64,000 nucleotides of DNA, from NCBI GenBank assembly GCA_008729055.1, contig SDUX01000003.1:1860001-1924000 (forward strand), given 5' to 3'. The notes under the pieces are model-generated. The model made no database searches and was not told where the DNA came from. It was given only the letters and a program-made list of their open reading frames with translations. Positions within the stretch are counted from its first letter, which is position 1. Each line of letters starts with the position of its first letter. The translations under genes were made by a program, and so were the position numbers. The DNA is from Pyropia haitanensis. Lineage: Eukaryota > Rhodophyta > Bangiophyceae > Bangiales > Bangiaceae. Shown here piece after piece: positions 31,693 through 42,359 of this stretch.

Positions 31693-31810
31693 CGGTGGCG
31701 GCGGTGGGCAGCGCGGAGGGGAGTGGCGACGGGAAGGGGGGGGCCGCGTGGTGCGCCGCCGCCGCGACGCCGCCCAGCAGGCCGGCGGAGGGCAGCTCGG
31801 GGGAGGACAC
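30851..31810 (-). CDS. Siw14/Oca-type phosphatase homologue lacking the catalytic Cys and Arg
   Basis: The fold signature of plant and fungal atypical dual-specificity phosphatases is complete. FGIVAAGVYRSSTPFPSHFPF lies near residue 80, and LHLRRVIFLSPEAPT and VEIVHLGIGLPGW follow. Then comes LVACLRRLQGWALNSTLMEY, with YGNEQFIELFDESLV after it. In active members the loop reads HCNKGKHRTG. Here the aligned stretch is CDTSGVHQVG, so the nucleophilic Cys is Asp and the phosphate-binding Arg is Gln. It should be a pseudophosphatase, like some yeast Oca proteins, probably acting in a complex or as an inositol-pyrophosphate-binding scaffold (inference). The N-terminal 60 residues are Ala/Thr-rich. 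The listed 5' limit is a GTG, and the true start is probably further upstream beyond a C/G homopolymer. Confidence 0.75.
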
Positions 31811-32541
31811 GCTGGACGCGGCGGCGGCGGCATCGCGGCGGCCACCGGGGGGGGGGGGGAGCCCCGGTCTTTGCCATTGGCGGGTGGCCGGGGGGGGGGG
31901 GGGTGGGCGGCCGGCCGCTCGGCGGCTGCATCGCCGCCGCGCCGCCGGCTCGGTGGCGGGGTGACTGGCAGGGAGGGGAGGGTGAGGCCGGGCGGGCTGC
32001 CGGCGTGGCCGGGTGCGATGTGGGGATGGGCAGGGAGGTCAACGGGGAGGGGGGGGGGTGGGGTGTAGGAGGGAGGAAGGGTGCGGGGGGGAGGAGCGTT
32101 GGAGGCGTGATGGCAGGGGGCACAAGGACGAGCAGGGGGGGGGGGGGGGGTGGGTGGGTCGGTGGCGGGGGGTGGCGACGGGGGTGGCGGCTGACGGCGC
32201 GTCCTGACGAGGTCGGCACGCAGGCGGCGGGCTGCCGTGGCCAAGTCCCCCCCGACTTTCACCTTTTCACGGTCCAACTTTTGGGTGGGGCGGCCGAAAC
32301 CGGGGCGGGCTCAACAGCCACGAGATTGAGCCACTGCGCTGGGGTGGGCGGCGGCTCCGTCGTGCGGGTCAGCCGCACCCACCATCTCACCCCCCCCCCC
32401 GCCGTCTCCCCCCCCCCCCGCCGTCTCCCCCCCCCCCCCCCCTCCCCCTCCGCCCTGCCCTCGCCCGCCGCCTGCATCGAGCTGTGAACCGTCTCCCCCA
32501 GCCGCCGCTGTGGCACCGCACGCACTGTTGGACGCTGCCCG
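31811..32541. promoter_or_regulatory. Divergent intergenic region, pseudophosphatase / ProRS
   Basis: About 730 bp lie between divergent genes. Many G and C runs of 8-20 bases make frames unreliable here. The missing 5' end of the pseudophosphatase (minus strand) is probably in 31811-31900. The last 150 bp before the ProRS ATG are a pyrimidine-rich leader. Confidence 0.4.
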
Positions 32542-32648
32542 ATGGCCACGCCCATGGCGTTTGTGAGTGCCGGCGGCGCCGCGGCGGTCACGTCCACCGT
32601 CTCCCGCCGCGCCGCGTTGGGCGCGTGGCGCCACCGGTCGCACGCGGC

Positions 32649-32682
<34 letters not shown>

Positions 32683-34398
32683 TCGCGCCGGGCGCGGCGG
32701 CCGCTGTGCACGCCGACGACGGCCTCTGCTGGCACGCCCGTGCCCGCCGTGGCGGCGCAAGAAGGGGGGGGCACGCCGCCCAAGCAGCCGCAGCAGAAGA
32801 AGCAGCAGCAGCAGCAGGCGCAGCAGGTCAAGGGCCAAGCCGGCGGCGGTGGGGGTAAGAAGGGCGGCGCCGACGACGCGGCGGCGGCGGTCACCCCCCG
32901 CGCGGAAGACTTTTCCGCGTGGTACGCGTCCATCATCGCGTCGGGGGACCTGGCGGAGGCGTCGCCCGTCAAGGGCTGCATGGTCATCAAGCCCCACGGC
33001 TACGCCGTCTGGGAGCTGCTCCGCGACGACCTGGACGCGTCCATCAAGGCGTCGGGCGCCAAGAACGCCTACTTTCCCCTCCTCATCCCCCAGTCCTTCC
33101 TCAGCCGGGAGGCCGCCCACGTGGACGGCTTTGCCAAGGAGTGCGCGATTGTCACGCACCACCGGCTGCGGGCGGTGCCGGCTGGCGCCGACGGCGGCGC
33201 CGCGACGGTCGAGGTGGACCCCGACGCGGCGCTGGAGGAGCCCCTCATCATCCGCCCCACCTCCGAGACGATGATCTGGTCCATGTTCTCCAAGTGGATC
33301 CAGTCGCACCGGGACCTGCCGCTGGCCATCAACCAGTGGGCCAACGTGGTGCGCTGGGAGCTCCGCACCCGCCCCTTCCTCCGCACCACCGAGTTCCTCT
33401 GGCAGGAGGGCCACACCGCCCACGCGACGCCCGCCGAGGCGCGCGCCCGTGCCGCGCAGATGATTGACGTGTACGCCGACACGGCGGAGCGGCTGCTCGC
33501 CATCCCCGTGACGGTCGGCGCCAAGAGCCCGCGGGAGCGGTTTGCGGGTGCGGAGGAGACGCTCACCATCGAGGCGGTCATGCCCAACGGGTGGGCGCTG
33601 CAGGCGGGGACGTCCCACTACCTCGGCACCGCCTTTGCCGACGCGTTTGACGTCACCTACCAGGACGAGGCGGGCGAGCGGCAGCCCGTGTACGCGTCGA
33701 GCTGGGGCGTGTCCACCCGCCTGATGGGCGCGCTCATCATGACACACTCGGACGATACGGGCCTCGCGCTGCCGCCCGCGGTGGCACCCGTGCAGGTGGT
33801 GGTGGTGGTCATCGCGACCAAGTCGCCCGAGGCCGCCGCGGTGGTGTCCCCCTTTGTGGCCGAGGTCGCGTCCCGCCTCCGCGCCGCGGGCGTGCGCGTC
33901 GAGGTGGACGACCGCGCCCACCTGCGGCCGGGCGCGCGGTACTATGAGTGGGAGCGTAAGGGCGTGCCGCTGCGGCTCGAGGTGGGCCCCCGCGACGCGG
34001 CCGCCCGGACGGTGCTCGCCGCCCGGCGCGTCGGCGCGGACCGTGCCAAGTTTGGGGTTGAGGTGGGCGACGCGTTCGAGGCGGCGATTACCGCCGAGCT
34101 GTCGGCCACGCAGCAGGCCATGCTCGACGACGCCCGCGCGCGGACGGCGGCGCGGATATTTGAGGTGGACACGTACGCCGAGATGGAGGCGGCGCTGGCC
34201 AGCGGCGACCCCGACCGGGTGGGCCTCTTCCGCGTCGCGTGGAAGTGCGACGAGGCCAACGAGCTGGCGGTCAAGGAGGCGTGCAAGGCCACCATCCGGT
34301 GCTACCCGCGGGACGGGCAGGCCGCCGCGGAGGGGCGGCGGTGCTTCTACTCGGGGGAGCCCGCCACGCACATTGCGCTGTTTGGGCGTGCCTTTTGA
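32542..34398 (+). CDS. PRORS1: Prolyl-tRNA synthetase, archaeal/eukaryotic-type, organelle-targeted
   Basis: This class II synthetase charges tRNA-Pro. The 618-residue frame begins MATPMAFVSAGGAAAV, with an Arg/Ser/Ala-rich 50-residue presequence, so a plastid and/or mitochondrial location is inferred. A Gln-rich linker (residues about 76-95) coded by a CAG-rich tract follows. Catalytic motifs: motif 1 region LIIRPTSETMIW near residue 236, motif 2 FLRTTEFLWQEGHTAHAT near residue 280, motif 3 LMGALIMTHSDDTGLALPP near residue 395. The anticodon-binding domain starts near VQVVVVVIATKSPEA (residue 420). The end, THIALFGRAF, is the typical C-terminus of the archaeal/eukaryotic class, although members usually end in Tyr. 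The editing INS domain is absent, as expected for this class. The frame is clean. Confidence 0.95.
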
Positions 34399-35289
34399 AG
34401 GAGATGGGGGGTCCCCGACGAGGCGGCATGGTGGTGGGTGTTGGAAGCAAGGGACGTCGTGCGGGAGCGTGTGCCCCGGTCGTTTCCTCACCCAGAAAAG
34501 AGCAAAAGAAGGCGTGTTGCGGACATCTCAGACCGCCTGATGGCTCGTAGCGTCGGTGTTTCCCGCGTGCCAATTTGGTCCCGTGTCCTTGCTTGTGTCT
34601 GTTGTCGTCTCTCCGCTCGCTCCCTGAATATTGCCGAGAAATCTCAACCAATGAGATGCATTTTATCGCACATGGCGGCACCAATATAGTAATGGTCTAC
34701 AATTCTGGATACTTTCGATAGCCCGACTTTCTCATTGTCCAGATAGGTTTTCTGACGTCAGGAATAACGCCTGAACGGGAACCTGACCATAAGAAGTGTC
34801 CAGTGCCGCCGGTGCCGCGGCAGCCGCTGCCGCGCAGGACGGAAGGCTCTCGTTGCCGCCACGGTGGCGGCGCGTGGTCCAAATCTGGGCTTCGGGAGGC
34901 GCGGTCGGCGGCGACCGTGGCCATCACCAAAACGGCAGGCACGCACCCGGCCGTCCGCGTGGACGTGACGTCTGACGGCGTTCGCACGCGCCAGGCGCGC
35001 CTCGCTCCTCGCTGTGCGCCGTCCCTTTCCCCCGCTCCTCGTTGCCTTGCCGTTGGCCGCCCGTGGGCGGCCGATGGCTCGTTGAGCAGCCCTCCTGGCC
35101 AGAGATTACTGTCCCTACCCGTCGCAGACGGATACCCGCTCGTCTGGGCATCGCCAACTCCCCCCTCTGTTTGCGTGGCAGGGCGTTTCCCACCGACCGC
35201 CCACGTTCTCGCTCCCCACTGCTGCATCGGCCGGCCCCCTTCCCCCTGCGTGCCCCCCTTTCCTCCCCACTTCCACTGTTGTCTTCCCC
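34399..35289. promoter_or_regulatory. Intergenic region with an AT-richer island
   Basis: This 890-bp gap lies between ProRS and NAGS, both on the plus strand. The first part should hold the ProRS 3' leader. Around 34615-34790 the sequence is unusually AT-rich for the window (for example CCAATATAGTAATGG), which suits a promoter or a small insertion. No gene or inverted repeat was found. The last 150 bp before NAGS are pyrimidine-rich. Confidence 0.45.
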
Positions 35290-35604
35290 ATGACCGCCTT
35301 TGTGCCAAGTACCGCCGCCGCCGCCGCCGCCGCTGCCGCCGCTGCGGCGGCCGCGGCGGTCGGCGGCCATGCCGGCGGCGGCACCGCCTGGGCGACGGGC
35401 GGTGCCCCGCCGTTGCGGCGGCCACCGCCGCCGGGGGTGAGTCCCCGGCGGCCGGCCACCGCCCGCGGCTGCCGCCGCGGTGCTTGCCGCCTCGTTGCTG
35501 CGGCCGTGTCGGGCGGCCCAGAGGGTCACCGCGGCGCGCCGCCGCCGTTGAACGCCGCGGCGTCGTCGACATCCTCGCCGTCGCCGCCACCACCATTACC
35601 GCCA

Positions 35605-35658
<54 letters not shown>

Positions 35659-37428
35659 GCGTGGCCGCCGCTCCAGCCCGCCGCGTCGAGGGCGACGGCG
35701 GCGACGACGCCGCACCCAGTGTCGGGGGGCTTTGAGATTGGCTACCCCGCCGAGCACCTCCGCTGGTGCCTGCCGTCCGTCTCGGAAGATGGCTCCCGCA
35801 TCGAATGCGCGATGGAGCTGTGCCCGACCATCATCGACGGCTGGACTGAGGAGGGCCCGACAGCGGCGGCGGCGGATGGTGCGGCTGCGGCCGTGGAGGT
35901 GGCGCCGCCGCCCGTGGCGTCGCCCCGCTCCCCCTCTCTGCCGTCGTACCAGCCGCTGTCCAGCACCTCGCCGCGGCCGCTGGACGGCCTCATCACCGAG
36001 TCCCGCGTCGACGCATCGTTTGTGCGCTCGTTCCGCATGTCCTCCCCGTATATATCCACCCACCGCGGGGCGGTGTTTGTGCTCCACATCCCGGGCTCAC
36101 TCATCCGGGAGCCCCTCTTCCAGTCGGTCATGCAAGACATTGCGCTGCTGCACGTGGTGGGCGTGCGGCTGGTACTCGTGCTGGGCGCCCGCGAGCAGAT
36201 TGACGAACGACTCGCCGCGGAGGGCCACCCCGCCCCGTTTGGCCCGTCGGGCGTGCGCATCACCGACGCGCGGACGCTGCAGGTGGCCAAGGAGGCGGTC
36301 GGCGCGGTGCGGGTGGAGGTGGAGGCGGCGCTCGCGCGGGGCGTCGTCAACACCCCCGAGGGCCAAGGCCGCGCGTTGAGCGTCATTTGTGGCAACTTTT
36401 ACGCCGCCCGCCCGGTGGGCGTCATTGAGGGGGAGGACTATGGGTTTACGGGGCAGGTGCGGCGGGTGGAGGTCGAGGCGATCCGCCGGCGGCTCGCCGC
36501 GGGGGACCTCCTCGTCGTGAGCAGCCTCGGGCTCTCGCCGAGCGGCCAGGTCTTCAACTGCCAATCGGAGAGCGTAGCAGCCGCGACGGCCGCGCAGCTG
36601 GAGGCGGACAAGCTCATCTACCTCACGCCGGGCGAGACGGTGGTGGACGTGCGCAACGGGAGCATGGTGCAGAACCTGCCGCTGTCGTCGGCGGTGGACT
36701 TTTTGGCCGTCCACAGCGACCACGCGGCGGCGTCCGAGGCGGTGACGGTCAACGCCGGCGCCGCGCCCATTGACGACCTGCCCGTTGTGTTTCGGCTGTG
36801 CCTCACCGAGTCGGTTGCGGCGCTCAAGGCGGGCGTCCGGCGGGCTCACCTGCTCAACCGCTTCATTGATGGGGTGCTGTTGATGGAGATCTTCCACCGT
36901 GACGGCGTCGGCTTTATGATCAGCCGCGACCTGTACGAGGGCATCCGCGCGGCGAGCCTGGACGACGTGGCGGGCATTGTCGAGGTGATCCGGCCGCTCG
37001 AGGAGGCGGGCATTCTCATCCCCCGCTCCCGCGCCAGCCTCGAGGGCGCTATTAACGACTTTACGGTTGTCGAGCGGGACGGCATGATCATTGCGTGCGT
37101 GTCGCTGACGATTGCGGCCGACGAGCCCGAAGCTGCCGAGCTCGGCTGCTTTGCCGTCCGCCCCGAGTACCGGAAGCTCGGCAAGGGAGACGCGATGCTC
37201 GGCTTTATTGAGCGCAAGAGCTACGCCCTCGGCGTGCGGCGGCTGTTCATCCTGTCGACGCAGAGCTTCCACTGGTTCCTGGAGCGAGGCTTTGAGGAGA
37301 TCACTGTGGAGGGGGTGCCGGAGAGCAAGCGCGTCAAGGTGGACCGGGCGCGGAAGAGCAAGGTGTACGAAAAGCGGCTGCTGGGTGGTCGCGCGGTGGA
37401 CGAAGAGGAGCTCCTCAAGCACCTGTGA
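35290..37428 (+). CDS. NAGS: N-acetylglutamate synthase, plastid arginine pathway
   Basis: NAGS transfers an acetyl group from acetyl-CoA to glutamate, the first step of arginine synthesis. The 712-residue frame starts with an Ala/Arg/Ser-rich targeting region containing a 15-Ser tract coded by (TCG)15 at 35605-35649. From about residue 240 comes the amino-acid-kinase domain: FRMSSPYISTHRGAVFVLHI, then VVGVRLVLVLGAREQID, DLLVVSSLGLSPSGQVFNCQ and LIYLTPGE. The GNAT domain spans about 540-690, with FAVRPEYRKLGKGDAML as the acetyl-CoA loop (R-x-x-G-K-G-D) and QSFHWFLERGFEE at the end. This is the ArgA-like plant type with fused kinase and GNAT domains. An extra conserved-looking segment, GYPAEHLRWCLPSVSEDGSR, precedes the kinase domain and I do not recognise it. 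Feedback by arginine is expected from the family. Confidence 0.93.
35605..35649 (+). repeat. (TCG)15 microsatellite coding poly-Ser
   Basis: Fifteen perfect TCG codons lie in the N-terminal region of the NAGS gene, in the Ser frame. Length polymorphism would not disturb the reading frame. Confidence 0.95.
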
Positions 37429-39469
37429 GGCGGTGGGGTGCGTGCCGCCCTTTGTGCGCTGCGTAGACACGTCCAGGTGTACCCCTCATCCACGTACGCC
37501 TGCAGCTTGTTTCGGTTTCTCTCGCAGTGCACCCGGTCTTTGCACGGTAAACATTCCTTGCCGTCAACAGTGGGATAGAAGGGCGACGGGGGCCAGGTTC
37601 ATAAGCGCGCGACGCGTGGCTCCACACGCACATACAGCGACCCACAAGGACAACGGTCTTCCCGCCCCCCACTACCGCCTGTGGTGGTGGGTGACCGCGG
37701 ACGGCCCGGTGGCTGGTGCCGCCGCCGGCCTTCTTCGTCAGCTCCGCATCCGCCGCCACCGGCGACGCCCCCGCCGCCGCTGCCCCTATGATCGCACGTC
37801 GGCGGAGGAAACCCGCCGTCTCCGACCAGCACTGCAGCCGCTTTCCCCCCTCTGCCGCCCGCTATCCATCCCGCCGTCGGTGCACGGCTATGTGCCGTGA
37901 AGGGGGGGTGTTTGACGCGTCGGTACACCGAGGGAGTGGGGGTATCCCGTACGGACGTAGAGGAGAAACTTCACCACGAGGGAGGCGCCTTCCGCGGTAG
38001 CGACGGCCGCGGGAGCGCGAACGGCGTCGCCGTCTTTGGGAGGTCGGCGGCAGCGTCGGTGACCACTACCACCTGCGGCGGCATGGGTCGTGCGGTGATG
38101 GACCTTGCGGGTAGAAGAACGGCGGCCCATGATGCGCCCGCGCCGTCCACACCACTCGCCTTTCCGTTTGGACAACGGAGCGGAAAGGACGTACATGCGC
38201 ACCTGTTTGACAACGCGCACCCGCGCCACGAACAATCCCCTGGCCAAGGTCCACACGACCGGCGCGGCCCGCCGCCATCGCGCGGGCGGTCGCGACCTGC
38301 TTCGGTCCCCTCATTCGGTGCGTCGTCTATGCCCACAGCGCCCGGCAAGAAACACGGACAGGGAATGGACAAAGAAGAATCAGAGCTCACCCTCGATCGG
38401 GGGCCCCGCCAGCTACTGGTCCGACGCTGACCACCGCGAAAGTGCAACAAATGTGAACGAAAGCCGGACATTCTATTTCGTTCAACGACTGACTTCAGGG
38501 GTCGACGTGTACCACTTGTGAGAAAGAGATACATGATCTCGACACCTGCACGGATCTGTCGCCCGCCAAAGAACAGCAAATCTCTCCCCACGATCCGGGG
38601 CACGTCTGCCACAGAAAGCCAGGCGGCGGGCCAAAAACGCCTCTTGTGTCCCGCCGTGGCCTTCCCCGACCATCCGTTGGACTGCGCGCAGCTGATTGGC
38701 TAGCGGTTCCCCGTCGTGTTCGGCTGTCTGCCGCCGCCCCCATCGCGAGAGGGAGATCCGTGCGCCCTTCGCCAGACAGGGGCGGCGTGCGCGGTCGGAA
38801 AACGGAAAATCGCACCACCGCCAGCGCCACCTGCTGCCCACGAGCGTGAGGGCCCCAGTCGCGGAGGGGGGCGCCGCTGCTCGTGACGCGCCGCGGCCCG
38901 CCGCCCCCCTCCCGCTCCTCCCTCCCGCCCCCAAACCCCCACCACGCGCCCCACCCCACGCCCAGCACTCCGTATGGGTGGCCGCCACGTGGGGTGGATG
39001 CTGTCGTGAGCCGACTTCCGCTCTCGCAGTGTCTTCTCTCCCCTCCCCCAACCGGCTGCTCGAGCAGCTCCTCCCTCGTCCCCCCCCCCCCTTCCTCACG
39101 GCGGCTGCGATACCAATGGGCACACGACGCCATCCACTGAGCGCAGTGACGTTCCAAGGGAGAGGGGGAGGAGCCGCTGCTGGTGTGCCCCTTCCGCGTT
39201 CGCTCCCACCCACGTCTTTGGCAGTGGCCGCCGCGCCCACTCCCCACCAACCCGGGTGGCCTGGCGGTTCGTTGTGCACGGCCGTGCCGGCCATCAACGG
39301 GCCGGGCTGCCACCCGGCCGCGTCGCCGTCGCGCGGACTGGCCCAGCAGCCCGTGTCGGACGTTGCGCTTCCCCCTTCCCCCCCCTTGCGCCGGTCCACG
39401 CCCCCACCGCCTCCCCCCTCCTGCTTCTCACCCCCGCGCTCCCACGGCCCGGTGGGACGGCTTTCAGCA
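37429..39469. other. Two-kilobase stretch without a recognised gene
   Basis: The composition is less extreme than elsewhere, and short frames exist on both strands, none with an identifiable motif. The first 150 bp probably contain the NAGS 3' leader. The last 500 bp are upstream of the membrane-protein ATG and are pyrimidine-rich. No tRNA-like fold or inverted-repeat element was seen. Confidence 0.45.
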
Positions 39470-40584
39470 ATGACTGCGGCAGTGGCCTCTGCTGACTCGG
39501 GCGCTGACGCCACCCCCCCTGATGACACGGCGCTCCCCCCCCCTCCCCCCTCGCCATCCTGGCGTCCCGACGAGCTGGCGCGCACCGCCGGCGTGGCCGG
39601 CGCGGTCGCCCTCGGAGCCGCCGTGGCCTGGATGGGCAGCGTGCCCCTCCGCGCTCACCCCCCCGTCCTCCCCCGGGCCGCTCCGTTTGACTACCCGTGG
39701 GTCGACACGGCGGCGGCGGCGGCGGCGGCGGCTGCCACCAACACCGCATCCACCACCACCACCACCACCGCCGTCGCCGCTGCCGTGGACGCCGCCCGCC
39801 GGTGGTCTGCGTGGCTGTTGTACGCGGCGCACCAGGGGGGCCACTGGGCGCTCATTTGGGTGACCACATCCAGGGGCGGCGGCGGCGGGTGTGGGCGGCG
39901 GCCCCCTCGTGGGGCGGCCGCCGCGCCGTATGGGCTCACCGCCCGCATCGGCCGCAGCTCTCTCAATGAAGACTGTCCTGGGGCGGTTCCACTCGCGGCG
40001 GCGTCCTGCGCGGCGGCAGCGACGGCGGCGGCGGGGGCAGGGGCGGGGGCAGCGCCTGCGGTCGTCCCTCCGGACGCCCACCGCTTGCGGTGGTGGCACG
40101 TCGCGACGCTGGCCCTGCACGCCGTCTTTTGCACCGCGCGCGTCGCGCACACCCGGTGGGTGTCGTACGACGGCCTCGCGCGGGACGTGCACGAAGCGTC
40201 TGCGCTCGGCGCCGTCGCGGTGCTGCTCGTCTGGGTGTGGCTCCTCCGGTCGCCCGAGCGGGGCGTCTTTGCCGGCGCCCGCCTGGCGCGGCTCCTCCCC
40301 GGCGGCCCGCGGGCGGCGGCGACAGTGGTGCACGCGGCGGTCGCGGCGCACAGCTGGGCCTTTTCCGCTGCCTGCGTGTGGACGCTCTGGTACCACCCGG
40401 CGGTGGCGACACCCGCCCACGTGACGGGCTTTGTGTACATTGCCGCGCTGCTGGTGCAGTCGGCCCTGGCGGGGACGGCCGCCCACGTGGGGCCGGCCTG
40501 GATGACGGCGCTGGAGGTGGGCGTCGGGGCGCACGCGCTCGTCACAGCCGCGGCTGCCGCTCGACCGTCAACAGCCGCGGCGGC

Positions 40585-40620
<36 letters not shown>

Positions 40621-41035
40621 AGGGGGTGGCGGCGGGGGGGGTGGCAGCGGCGGCGGAAAGAGCCTCCTTCCCCTGTTTGGCTGGGGCTTTGCCACCACCT
40701 TTGTGGCGGTCCCCCTCCACGGCCTCGGCTGGCCTGCCGGCTGGCGCGCCCGTGTGACCGCCGCGTACGGCGCGGCGGCAGCGGCGGCGGTGGCGGGCGG
40801 CTGGGGCGGCACCCGCGGGTACCACATTGTCGCGATTGTGGTCGCCGACGTGGGCGTCCTCATCGTGTTGGTGGTGCTGCTGGGCGGGGGGGGGTGGGCG
40901 GCTGGGCGGCTGCGGTCGTGGCGGCGGCGGAAAGCGGGCCACGCCGCCGCCGTGGACAGGGGGGGGGGGGGCGTCTCTGCACACGGTGTGCGCGGCGGCG
41001 GCGTGAGCGGGGCGGCGGCGGCGGGCGGCGGCTAG
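39470..41035 (+). CDS. Polytopic membrane protein of unknown function
   Basis: The ATG in CAGCAATGA context gives 521 residues. Hydrophobicity suggests eight to ten membrane helices, beginning with AGVAGAVALGAAVAWMGSVP near residue 43. The central block is the most distinctive: HEASALGAVAVLLVWVWLLR, then HAAVAAHSWAFSAACVWTLW followed by YHP, HVTGFVYIAALLVQSALAGT and WMTALEVGVGAHAL. Several helices carry regularly placed His and Trp residues (HSWAF, LWYHP, HVTGF), which could bind haem, metal or lipid. Extended Ala/Gly/Thr linkers sit between helices, and the tail is Arg/Gly-rich and presumably cytosolic. I do not recognise the family. There is no cleavable signal of usual form. Confidence 0.6.
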
Positions 41036-42359
41036 CTGGTGCAGGCCGCCGCCAAGGCACCGCCCGCTGGCCACAGAGTCGCCAGTGCACCGCCAGGTGG
41101 CCCAAGGCACCACCGACGCGTCGTCGAGGCGCCGCCGAGGTGTCCGCAAAGTGCCGCAGAGGCGCGCCGAGGCTCCTCCGTGGCGCCACCGAGGCACCTG
41201 CCAGGCGTCACCGTGGCTACCAGTCGTCAGCCGCGCGGCGGACGGCAGAGGGGTCGGTGGAGGCTGGGGGCCGCCCCCCCGACAGATTTCAAGAAATTCA
41301 CCCTCAATTTGCGGTGGAAATCCCAAATATTGCCCCCCCATCTGGGACTGTAAACGGCGGTCGCGTCCCTTGCTGGTCCTTGGCGGCAAGAATTAGCCCC
41401 CCTGTGAGCGATGTCGGTGCCACCACCGGGCGCGCCACGTGCCACCACCAGAGGACACAACAACTTATCAGGCCGCCCGGCTGGACAGAGTTGTGCACGG
41501 CTCCCCCCCCCCCCCCCCCCCCAGCCACGCGGCCGTGAGCCGCGGCCCGTGGGTTTTGATGGCGTTGCCGTATGGCACCTCGGCTGGGTGACCCCCCCCC
41601 CCCTCCACTTGGTGGCAGAGGGGGGGGTCCGAAGGCGGCGCCGGCCAGCACCCCCTCCCTCCTCTCCCCGCCGCCACGCATGCGAAGGCGCCCTGCGGGC
41701 GTCTGCTCCGGTCGCGCACGCGCACCCGCGGCGGCATCGCCGCCCGTGGCGCGCTCGTGAGCGCTCCGGGGCTACCTCGTTTTCTGTATTTTTTCTGTTT
41801 TTCTCTGGTCTCCTCTGCGACCGCACCGTCGCCCGCGGACCGCGTTGCCTACAAAGCCGCCTCTGTCGTTGCCGCCTCTCTGCCAAACCGGCTTGGGCGG
41901 GCGGGAGGGCGGCCGTCGCCTGCCCTTTTCTCCCTCCCCGCCCCACACCGCTCCCCTTGGCACCCGCCCTCGGCGTGGTTTGCTGTGCTGTGCTGTGCTG
42001 GCGAGGCCGCCACCAGCCACCGTGTCGTGTGGCACCCGACCCCCTCCCACACCCCCCTGACACACGCACGCACACGGGGGACCGCGTCGCCGCCCCGTCA
42101 TCCGCCGCCGCGCGCGCGCGCGCACGCGGGCCCGGCGGCGGCGGCGCAAGAGACCCCCCCCCCCCCCCCCCCCGCCGCGGCCCGCCGCGCGCGGGTGTCG
42201 CCGCCACCGGCTGTGCTGCGGGCGGCGGCTGGGCGGGTGCCCGCGGCGCTCGACGCTGCCGCGTCCGCGGGGGGTGTCGCCCGGCGGGGACCCGCGCGGA
42301 GCGGCGGGGGACGGAGGAGGTTGGGGGGGGGGGGCGGCACTGCCGCGGGAGCCGCCGTC
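41036..42359. other. Intergenic region upstream of syntaxin
   Basis: The first 200 bp show a degenerate array of CACCG/GGCGCCGCCGAGG-like units. At 41280-41360 the sequence becomes AT-richer (AATTTGCGGTGGAAATCCC). The rest is GC-rich with C runs, a TTTTCTGTATTTTTTCTG tract near 41780, and a TGCTGTGCTGTGCTG repeat near 41980. The final 250 bp are very GC-rich leader. No gene was recognised. Confidence 0.45.
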
